The position numbers and the translations under genes were made by a program. A model generated the notes under the pieces. The model worked only from the letters and a program-made list of their open reading frames with translations. It was not told the origin of the DNA and searched no databases. 20,287 nucleotides of DNA from NCBI GenBank assembly GCA_947476405.1, contig CANJQG010000031.1, forward strand, positions 1 through 20,287, given 5' to 3'. This stretch comes from Thiotrichales bacterium. GTDB taxonomy: Bacteria > Pseudomonadota > Gammaproteobacteria > Francisellales > CACEW01. Positions within the stretch are counted from its first letter, which is position 1. Each line of letters begins with the position of its first letter. Below are positions 1 through 5,437 of this stretch, piece by piece.

Positions 1-4
1 GCTG

Positions 5-41
5 ACCTCCTTAGGTAAATTGTTTTCGCAAACTAATTATA
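5..41 (-). promoter_or_regulatory. Promoter and Shine-Dalgarno of a leftward gene off the left edge
   Basis: Read on the minus strand, 36-41 is a perfect TATAAT preceded by TGG, an extended -10 element (TGnTATAAT). Positions 5-13 read TAAGGAGGT, a full match to the anti-Shine-Dalgarno of 16S rRNA. Only four bases remain before the window edge, so the start codon must lie within a few bases outside it. I see no good -35 box, which fits an extended -10 promoter. The gene itself is not visible, so its product is unknown. It is transcribed divergently from aroC. Confidence 0.7.
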
Positions 42-208
42 CCACAAAGTCAGCAATTATGCCGTGTTCAGCCCTCTTTTTTTGATTATTTTTACTTTCC
101 CTGAATTAATAAATTCGCTCACTTGCTGAATATTGCAAGAGGCTCATGTTTTTTATTTTTTAGTGGGCGGGTTGAAGTAGTATTATAAAATGTGTGTTGG
201 TGTTTGAT

Positions 209-258
209 AAATTCCCTCGAAATTGATAGGGTGGACCTATGTAATTTCGAGGGAATTT
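209..258 (+). promoter_or_regulatory. Long perfect hairpin abutting the aroC ribosome-binding site
   Basis: Two perfect 16-base arms, AAATTCCCTCGAAATT at 209-224 and its reverse complement at 243-258, enclose 18 bases that themselves contain ATAGG/CCTAT (226-230 with 236-240). The result is an almost continuous stem of about 21 pairs. The right arm ends at 258 and the aroC Shine-Dalgarno GGAG begins at 259. A -10-like TATAAA at 184-189, without a good -35, would put the whole hairpin in the aroC leader. It is not followed by a T-tract, so it is not an ordinary terminator. It could be a translational control element, a protein operator (a long palindrome in DNA) or a small dispersed repeat. 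Confidence 0.65.
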
Positions 259-268
259 GGAGAAAAAT

Positions 269-1330
269 ATGCCAGGAAATAGTATTGGTCAGGCTTTTGT
301 GTTGACGACGTTTGGCGAAAGTCATGGGCCTGCCTTGGGGGCGATTGTGGATGGGTGTCCGCCAGGGCTGGAATTGTCTGAGGCGAATATTCAGGTGGAG
401 CTGGATCGGCGTCGGCCAGGACAGTCTCAATTTACGACGCAGCGGCAGGAGCCGGATCGGGTGCAGATTTTGTCAGGTGTGTTTGAAGGTAAAACGACGG
501 GGACGCCGATTGGCTTGCTGATTTGGAATGAAGATCAAAAATCAAAAGATTATACAGAAATTAAGGATCTTTTTCGGCCTGGGCATGCGGATTTTACCTA
601 TCATCATAAATATCAGGGCATTCGTGATTATCGTGGAAGTGGAAGGGCTTCAGCGCGTGAGACAGCCATGCGGGTGGCGGCAGGCGCGATTGCAAAAAAG
701 CTGCTGCGGGAAAAATTGAATATTGAGATTCGAGGGTGTGTTACGCAGATTGGAGGCTATGTGATTCCTGTTCAGGATTGGAATGCGGTGGATAAAACGC
801 CGTTTTTCATTGCCAATCAGGATCCAAAATGTGTTGCGGATTTAGGGGCGCTGATTCAGGCGATTCGTAAGGAAGGTGATTCTGTGGGTGCGCGGGTGAG
901 AGTGGAGGCAATAGGCGTGCCGATTGGCTTGGGAGAGCCGGTTTTTGATCGGCTAGATGCGGACTTAGCCCATGCGATGATGAGTATCAATGCGGTCAAA
1001 GCGGTGGCGATTGGGGATGGCTTTGAGGTTGTGAGTCAGAAAGGGTCACAGCATCGGGATGAAATGACTCAGGCCGGATTTTTGAGTAATCATGCGGGCG
1101 GGATTTTAGGTGGCATTTCGAGTGGTCAGGATATTGTGGTCGAGATTGCGTTTAAACCGACTTCCAGTATTTTAAAGCCGGGGCGGAGTTTAGATGTGCA
1201 TGGCAATGAAGTGTTGGTTGTGACGAAAGGGCGCCATGATCCTTGCGTGGGGATCCGTGGTGTACCGATTGCCGAGGCAATGCTGGCTTTGGTTTTGATG
1301 GATCATGTGTTACGCTATCGCCTTATATGA
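269..1330 (+). CDS. aroC: Chorismate synthase
   Basis: The protein makes chorismate from 5-enolpyruvylshikimate 3-phosphate, the last common step of aromatic amino acid, folate and quinone synthesis, and needs reduced FMN. It is cytosolic. From ATG 269 it has 353 residues, close to the 361 of the E. coli enzyme. Visible family signatures are GESHG (16-20), RPGHADFT (103-110), GSGRASARET (123-132), the NAVKAVAIGDGF block, and KGRHDPCVGIRGVPIAEAM near the C-terminus. I chose ATG 269 rather than the upstream in-frame TTG 257 because GGAG at 259-262 is well spaced from it and MPGNSIGQAF aligns with the usual N-terminus. The last bases overlap the next gene by ATGA. An unusually strong hairpin directly precedes the Shine-Dalgarno. 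Confidence 0.97.
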   Translation: MPGNSIGQAFVLTTFGESHGPALGAIVDGCPPGLELSEANIQVELDRRRPGQSQFTTQRQEPDRVQILSGVFEGKTTGTPIGLLIWNEDQKSKDYTEIKDLFRPGHADFTYHHKYQGIRDYRGSGRASARETAMRVAAGAIAKKLLREKLNIEIRGCVTQIGGYVIPVQDWNAVDKTPFFIANQDPKCVADLGALIQAIRKEGDSVGARVRVEAIGVPIGLGEPVFDRLDADLAHAMMSINAVKAVAIGDGFEVVSQKGSQHRDEMTQAGFLSNHAGGILGGISSGQDIVVEIAFKPTSSILKPGRSLDVHGNEVLVVTKGRHDPCVGIRGVPIAEAMLALVLMDHVLRYRLI

Positions 1331-1911
1331 CCCCAGAAATTGAACACTTACTTACCGTATATGGCTATTGGTTGATGGCTTTTGGTGCCCTGATTGAGGG
1401 TGAGACTTTTCTGATTGCAGGCGGAATCGCTGCGCATAAAGGATATTTTCATTTGTATGGGCTGATTGCGCTTGCCTTGTTTGGCAGTACGATTCATGAT
1501 TGTTTTTTCTTTTTTCTGGGCCGCTTTTGGGGTGATCGTTTTATCAAAAAGAAACCGCAGTTATATGAAAAAGCGGAGCGGGTTTTAGATTTATTTGAAA
1601 AATACGGCGTCTGGCTGATTATCGGCTTGCGTTTTGCTTATGGCCTCAGAACCCTCATTCCCACTGTTTTTGGCATCAGTCATATCGGGACTGGAAAATT
1701 TATTTTCTTTGATATCATTGGGGGCATCCTCTGGTCTTGTACCTTTATTTTGGGCGGTTATTTTTTTGGGGCCGTTTTGGATCGCTTGATGACCGATTTT
1801 GACCGCTATTCTGCTTATTTTTTTTATGGCATTCTCGTTGCTGCAATTGTGGCGGCGTTCGGTGGATTGATTTATTGGCGTTATCGTGTCCATCAAAAAA
1901 AATCTGTTTGA
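1327..1911 (+). CDS. DedA-family membrane protein
   Basis: This is a 194-residue polytopic inner-membrane protein of the DedA/VTT family, a group linked to lipid-carrier flipping, membrane-potential maintenance and envelope integrity. Visible hallmarks are an acidic GETFLI segment near residues 25-30, D58 in a hydrophobic stretch followed by GRFWGD, and the RFAYGLRTLIP motif (102-112) containing the two conserved arginines. Several hydrophobic segments follow at about 128-150 and 165-184, and the tail is basic. ATG 1327 overlaps the aroC stop (ATGA), so translation is probably coupled. An in-frame extension upstream to 1243 lies entirely inside aroC and is not used. The exact DedA subgroup and substrate cannot be told from sequence alone. 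Confidence 0.88.
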   Translation: MTPEIEHLLTVYGYWLMAFGALIEGETFLIAGGIAAHKGYFHLYGLIALALFGSTIHDCFFFFLGRFWGDRFIKKKPQLYEKAERVLDLFEKYGVWLIIGLRFAYGLRTLIPTVFGISHIGTGKFIFFDIIGGILWSCTFILGGYFFGAVLDRLMTDFDRYSAYFFYGILVAAIVAAFGGLIYWRYRVHQKKSV

Positions 1912-2890
1912 AACCCTGCTTCGTAATGAGATTACGGCCCAGGGACCCATGCCGTTTGTCGATTACATGGCGCGTTGTCTCGCTGAATATTATGGAAATT
2001 TAAGCGCGATTGGGCAGGCGGGTGATTTTGTCACTGCGCCGGAGTTGGGGCCGTATTTTGCCGATGCTTTGGCTCATGCGATTGCGCCCCATCTGGCTGC
2101 ATTTCCGGTGATGGTTGAGTTAGGTGCGGGAACCGGCCAGTTAGCCTTTGATTTATTAAAAAAATGGGATGCAATGGACTGTCTGCCTGAGACGTATTTT
2201 ATTCAAGAAACCAGTCCTTCTTTGCGCGAAATTCAAGCCAAAAAACTGCGTTCATTGCCCGAGCCTCTTCGCAAAAAAGTCAGCTGGCAAAAACCGGATG
2301 CGATTCAGGGCATTCTGTTAGCGAATGAGCTGTTCGATGCCTTACCCGTCGAGCGCTTTATCCAAACTGAATCAGGTAAAAAACGCTTGGGTGTGGCTTG
2401 GCAGAAAGATCGATTTGTAGAAGTTATTTTAGAAGAAAGTATTGATTTTAATCCGCCAGGAATTGTGTTTGAGAATGTGTATCGTTCTGAATTTTGTCCA
2501 GGGCTTGGTGACTTTTTAGATCAAATAGGGTCTGTTTTTAAAAGCGGCAAGGCTTTTGTGATTGATTATGGTTATGAACGTCAGGACTATTATGCGGCGC
2601 ATCGTAGTAATGGCACCTTGCAAGCGTATTCGGAGCATTGTGAAGTCTCCCCCTTTGAAAAACCAGGCTGTGTGGATCTGACAGCTCATGTCGATTTTAC
2701 GACGCTGGCGGAGTTGATGATGGCGCGCGGCTGGCAAATTGATTTCTTAAAGCCACAAAATCAATTTTTACTCGAACAAAAATTACTGGAGCGTTATCCC
2801 CTGACCGCTGAACATTACGCCCTCAAGCGTTTGCTGGATCCGCGTTTGATGGGGGAGGTGTTTAAAGTGATGGGTGCAAGTAAGTCTTGA
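1886..2890 (+). CDS. MidA-family SAM-dependent methyltransferase
   Basis: This 334-residue protein belongs to the NDUFAF7/MidA family (DUF185). In mitochondria the family methylates an arginine of a complex I subunit; the bacterial substrate is unproven, so I give no specific reaction. The N-terminal GDFVTAPELG (46-55), the SAM-binding VELGAGTG (77-84) and ANELFDALPV (146-155) are typical. The usual GYY region before GDF is shortened by a few residues here (EYYGNLSAIGQAGDF). The start is GTG 1886, which lies 26 bases inside the DedA gene. No ATG gives a full N-terminus, and the residues right after the GTG already fit the family. It is the last intact gene of the aroC unit. The region downstream holds only gene remnants. 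Confidence 0.88.
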   Translation: MSIKKNLFETLLRNEITAQGPMPFVDYMARCLAEYYGNLSAIGQAGDFVTAPELGPYFADALAHAIAPHLAAFPVMVELGAGTGQLAFDLLKKWDAMDCLPETYFIQETSPSLREIQAKKLRSLPEPLRKKVSWQKPDAIQGILLANELFDALPVERFIQTESGKKRLGVAWQKDRFVEVILEESIDFNPPGIVFENVYRSEFCPGLGDFLDQIGSVFKSGKAFVIDYGYERQDYYAAHRSNGTLQAYSEHCEVSPFEKPGCVDLTAHVDFTTLAELMMARGWQIDFLKPQNQFLLEQKLLERYPLTAEHYALKRLLDPRLMGEVFKVMGASKS

Positions 2891-2914
2891 TTATCTATAA
2901 TAGGACTGTGTAAT
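2887..2914 (+). promoter_or_regulatory. Possible promoter of the decayed DUF4160-DUF2442 pair
   Basis: TTGATT at 2887-2892 and TGTAAT at 2909-2914 are separated by 16 bases, and a start site would fall near 2921, about 23 bases before the remnant. The -35 box overlaps the stop codon of the methyltransferase gene. The match is moderate and the downstream genes are broken, so it may be inactive. Confidence 0.35.
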
Positions 2915-2943
2915 AAGTGATTTATGGTAAAAGAGGCATTGAA

Positions 2944-3089
2944 ATACCAACCATTAGTCTGTTTTATGGTATATTGATTCAGATGCTTTGGGATGATCAT
3001 GCGCCGCTCAACATCGCAGTGAATTAATTCAGGATTGGAAGTTATGCGAACAGAATCAAACCCCTTACAAAATTTCGCCTCTGGAGTAA
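2944..3089 (+). pseudogene. DUF4160-family remnant, start codon lost and interior deleted
   Basis: Two reading frames give the two ends of one small DUF4160 protein. From 2944 the frame reads PTISLFYGILIQM then DDHAP, the family N-terminus, normally begun as MPTIS. The codon before PTIS is ATA at 2944-2946, where ATG is expected, with GAGG at 2933-2936 correctly spaced in front of it. After DDHAP the match stops and a stop codon follows at 3025. From 3006, in another frame, it reads AQHRSELIQDWKL and later YKISPLE, ending in TAA 3087-3089, which is the usual family C-terminus. The middle part, which would carry the PHFHA-type motif, is missing. I infer a frame-changing deletion near 3004-3008 plus loss of the start codon. 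DUF4160 genes are commonly paired with DUF2442 genes, as here. Family membership is recalled from pattern, not searched. Confidence 0.75.
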
Positions 3090-3091
3090 AA

Positions 3092-3240
3092 GTCAGTGCG
3101 CCGTGGCGTGTTTTAAGGGTAATTGCGCATCCAAAATGTCGGCTTGAAGTGACTTTTATGGATGGAGTGCATGGTTATATAGATCTTGCGCCTGATGCGA
3201 TGTATGATCAAATCAAAAAAAGGGTGAGTGGATTTTGTAA
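3092..3240 (+). pseudogene. DUF2442-family remnant with internal deletion and frameshift
   Basis: The open frame reads SAPWRVLRVI, then RLEVTFMDGVHGYIDL, then directly APDAMYDQIKK. In DUF2442 proteins the first block (PWRV, F-DG, G-VD) and the final block (DLAPDAMYD-I) are separated by roughly 30 residues, including a WPG motif. Those residues are absent here, so an in-frame deletion joins the two at the shared IDL. After a run of seven A (3215-3221) the open frame runs on with an unrelated tail to 3283. One more base there would give GEWIL followed by TAA at 3238-3240, the usual family ending, so a one-base deletion is likely. No good start codon is in place: GTC 3092 sits at the right distance from GGAG 3083-3086 and may be a decayed GTG. 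An ATG at 3044 in this frame lies inside the DUF4160 remnant and is probably fortuitous. Confidence 0.72.
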
Positions 3241-3269
3241 GAATTGTTTGGATTCAGTATTGTTTATAA

Positions 3270-3303
3270 CGCCGCCACATTAAAGTGGCGGCGATGTTAT
3301 TAT
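3270..3303 (+). terminator. Hairpin, probable terminator after the DUF2442 remnant
   Basis: CGCCGCCAC (3270-3278), loop ATTAAA, GTGGCGGCG (3285-3293) form a perfect 9-pair GC-rich stem. The bases after it (ATGTTATTATA) are only moderately T-rich, so termination strength is uncertain. The out-of-frame tail of the DUF2442 frame reads through the first arm, which supports the view that translation originally stopped at 3240. It also lies downstream of the leftward gene at 3317-3652, but that side has no T-tract. Confidence 0.6.
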
Positions 3304-3316
3304 AGGCAGTTTATAA

Positions 3317-3652
3317 TTAAGGTGTTTGTGATGTTGCAGCTTCAGCTGCAGATCCAAGTTTTTTAAGGCCAAATGCCATTGCCTCGCTTGGAGAGTATGC
3401 ATCCAGGGCCGACTTGACCGTTGTGATACAGGTTTGAAGTCGGAACATCACTGCTTTCATTATCCATGGCTCTACTGCGCCTCCATTATGAGTGCCGCTT
3501 AATAGTACTTTCGCCAGGCCATTCGCCTGCCCTCGAGTGTGTTCTAATTTCCCACCCAGCAGTGTAAGTGTAGGTGCACTTTCCCCTTTCTCAGCCAAAC
3601 GTATTTCACAGGAATTCCACTCACGTAAAAGTTCCTCTTTTTTTAGATACAT
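3317..3652 (-). CDS. Hypothetical protein, 111 residues
   Basis: I do not recognise this protein. It starts at ATG 3652 with a strong Shine-Dalgarno (AAGGAGA at 3659-3665, six bases away), which is the main reason to believe it is expressed. It has no signal peptide, no clear membrane segment and no known motif. The N-terminus (LKKEELLREWNSCEIRLAEKG) is charged and likely helical, the centre is glycine-rich around LLGGKLEH and GTHNGGAVEPW, and the C-terminal 20 residues are rich in alanine and serine. There are two cysteines. It stands alone between a pair of pseudogenes and the gcv operon and points the opposite way to both, as expected for an accessory gene. A consensus-like promoter lies at 3833-3859. 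Confidence 0.6.
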   Translation of the reverse strand: MYLKKEELLREWNSCEIRLAEKGESAPTLTLLGGKLEHTRGQANGLAKVLLSGTHNGGAVEPWIMKAVMFRLQTCITTVKSALDAYSPSEAMAFGLKKLGSAAEAATSQTP

Positions 3653-3965
3653 ATATTATCTCCTTCATTCATTAATTTTTGCGCAGTTATGCGTTTCAAT
3701 AAAAATTCAAATCCACGACAGACCACCATTTAATAAGTCGTCAATTTGAGCTTTTCCCAACATACATCATCATGTCCTTTTTATTAGTAAGGTAATATTT
3801 TTTATCACCAAATCTAAAGTATTTATTTTTTAATTATACATTTTTTTTGCGGGTGTCAAGCGTCGAGGTGAAAAAAACAGGGTCACTTTATTATGCTGTA
3901 CACACTTTGCTTTTTATGCTGAAAATCGGTTAAATAGCGTATTGATTTTAAGTGGGATGGATTGC
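3653..3965. other. AT-rich intergenic region between the 111-residue gene and gcvT
   Basis: No credible gene is seen on either strand. It contains the leftward promoter at 3833-3859, a T8 tract at 3841-3848, and two copies of a TTATGCTG-like word (around 3890 and 3913) about 24 bases apart upstream of gcvT. I looked for a glycine riboswitch before gcvT and did not recognise one: the conserved tandem aptamer cores are absent. The gcvT promoter itself is not clear. Confidence 0.6.
3833..3859 (-). promoter_or_regulatory. Leftward promoter, probably for the 111-residue gene
   Basis: On the minus strand TTGACA (3854-3859) and TATAAT (3833-3838) are both perfect sigma-70 consensus hexamers, but the spacer is 15 bases, shorter than the optimal 17. 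A start near 3826 would leave a leader of about 175 bases before ATG 3652. Confidence 0.5.
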
Positions 3966-5048
3966 ATGTTAAATACCCCTTTTTCGATGCTGCATGTTGC
4001 TGCAGGTGCGAAGATGACGCCTTTTTCTGGGTATAATATGCCCTTGCATTATGGGTCACAGATTGCTGAACATGAGGCGGTGCGTCAGGATGCGGGGGTG
4101 TTTGATGTCTCGCATATGATGATTACGGATGTGTCAGGACCGGATGCGAAAGTGTTTTTTCAAAAATTGCTTGCCAATGATGTGGCCAAACTCGAAAAAG
4201 TGGGTTTTGGCAAAGCGCTTTACAGTCCCATGCTCAATGAATCTGCGGGTGTGGTCGATGATGTGATTGTGTATTGGATGCCGTTTGGGTATCGAATTGT
4301 CAGTAATGCGGGGACGCGGGCGAAAGTGCAGGCCTGGTTTGCCAAAGTGGCTCTGCAGTTTCAGGTGAATTTAAAAGAACGGACTGATTTTGCGATGCTG
4401 GCGATTCAAGGTCCGCAGGCGATTTCAAAAGTCTGTATGATGCGCCCGCAATGGCAGGATAGAATTTTAGCATTAAAATTGTTTCAGGGTGTCGAATGTG
4501 ATGGTTTTTTCGTGGCACGTACGGGTTATACGGGTGAAGAAGGGCTTGAGGTCATGATTCCGGTGTCAGAAGTGAATGCGTTTTGGCAGGATTTATTGAA
4601 AGTGGGTGCGATACCCTGTGGTCTGGCGGCGCGTGATACCTTGCGTTTGGAAGCTGGGATGAATTTATATGGTCAGGATATGGATGAAAATGTTCATCCT
4701 TTGGAAGCAGGTTTGGCCTGGTGTATTGATTTAAAAGACAATCAGCGTAACTTTATCGGACGTTCGGGTGTCGAGGCGAAGATGAATACGCCATATCCTA
4801 AGCAAGTGGGCTTACTTTTGTTGGGGAAAGGGGTGTTGCGTGGCCATCAAGTCTTTCGAAATCATTTGGGCGAAATGGGTGAATTAACGAGTGGGACTTT
4901 TTCACCTACGCTCAAGCAATCGATCGCTATGGCGCGTGTTCCTGCGCATACGGGTGAGACAGGTCAAGTTGAAATTCGGGGAGAATGGCAAGAGGTGCGT
5001 GTTTTACCGCTGCCATTTGTCAGAAATGGTCAAAAATGTTTTGAATAG
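3966..5048 (+). CDS. gcvT: Aminomethyltransferase, T-protein of the glycine cleavage system
   Basis: T-protein moves the one-carbon unit from aminomethyl-lipoyl H-protein to tetrahydrofolate, giving 5,10-methylene-THF and ammonia. With the start at ATG 3966 it has 360 residues (E. coli 364). The N-terminal MPLHYGSQIAEHEAVR and GVFDVSHM (45-51), the VVDD acidic motif near 96-99, the RTGYTGEEG segment (185-193) and AARDTLRLEAGMNLYGQDMDE (221-241) are all typical, followed by the C-terminal barrel domain. The in-frame TTG 3942 and ATG 3957 are possible but would add residues absent from homologues; GGGA at 3954-3957 is properly spaced for 3966. It is the first gene of gcvT-gcvH-gcvP. The gcvH start lies 9 bases beyond its stop. 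Confidence 0.95.
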   Translation: MLNTPFSMLHVAAGAKMTPFSGYNMPLHYGSQIAEHEAVRQDAGVFDVSHMMITDVSGPDAKVFFQKLLANDVAKLEKVGFGKALYSPMLNESAGVVDDVIVYWMPFGYRIVSNAGTRAKVQAWFAKVALQFQVNLKERTDFAMLAIQGPQAISKVCMMRPQWQDRILALKLFQGVECDGFFVARTGYTGEEGLEVMIPVSEVNAFWQDLLKVGAIPCGLAARDTLRLEAGMNLYGQDMDENVHPLEAGLAWCIDLKDNQRNFIGRSGVEAKMNTPYPKQVGLLLLGKGVLRGHQVFRNHLGEMGELTSGTFSPTLKQSIAMARVPAHTGETGQVEIRGEWQEVRVLPLPFVRNGQKCFE

Positions 5049-5057
5049 GAGAATCAA

Positions 5058-5435
5058 ATGACAATACCAGCACATCTAAAATATATCGATACACATGAAT
5101 GGGTCAAAGTAGAAGGCGATGAGGCTGTGATTGGCTTGACGGATCATGCTCAGGCGGCTTTGGGTGACGTCGTATATGTTGAACTACCCCGAATGGGTCA
5201 GGAAATCCATGCCCAAGCCTCGGTTGGTGTGGTGGAATCTGTCAAAGCAGCGTCAGAGATTTACTCCCCTTTGTCAGGGACAGTTCTGGCCATTAATCAT
5301 GAGGTTGTGACCGACCCTTCCTTAATTAATTCAGATCCTTATGCTGCGGCTTGGCTGTATCGTGTGCGGATTAGTCATCCTGTAGAAGTTGATTTGCTGT
5401 TGGATGCAGCTGCCTATGAAGCAATCGCGGGGTAA
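5058..5435 (+). CDS. gcvH: Glycine cleavage system H-protein
   Basis: H-protein is the lipoyl carrier that shuttles the aminomethyl group between P-, T- and L-proteins. It has 125 residues, normal for the family. The lipoylated lysine is K63 in VESVKAASEIYSPLSG (59-74), a near-perfect match to the family signature. THEWVKVEGDEAVIGLTDHAQAALGDVVYVELP forms the usual N-terminal half. AGGAG at 5047-5051 lies seven bases before ATG 5058. It sits between gcvT and gcvP in one operon. The fourth component, lipoamide dehydrogenase, is not in the window and is normally encoded elsewhere. Confidence 0.97.
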   Translation: MTIPAHLKYIDTHEWVKVEGDEAVIGLTDHAQAALGDVVYVELPRMGQEIHAQASVGVVESVKAASEIYSPLSGTVLAINHEVVTDPSLINSDPYAAAWLYRVRISHPVEVDLLLDAAAYEAIAG

Positions 5436-5437
5436 AA

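Noticed and set aside
122..139. Inverted repeat CTTGC/GCAAG upstream of aroC
   Set aside because: Only five pairs in AT-rich DNA, expected by chance; the T-rich bases after it start too far away for a terminator.
3044..3283. An intact 79-82 residue gene in the DUF2442 frame
   Set aside because: Its first part overlaps the coherent C-terminus of a DUF4160 protein in another frame, its middle lacks the family core, and its tail is the out-of-frame version of the normal ending and reads into a hairpin.
3860..3965. Glycine riboswitch upstream of gcvT
   Set aside because: The space is AT-rich, and I could not find the conserved GGA-GA cores or the tandem aptamer layout.
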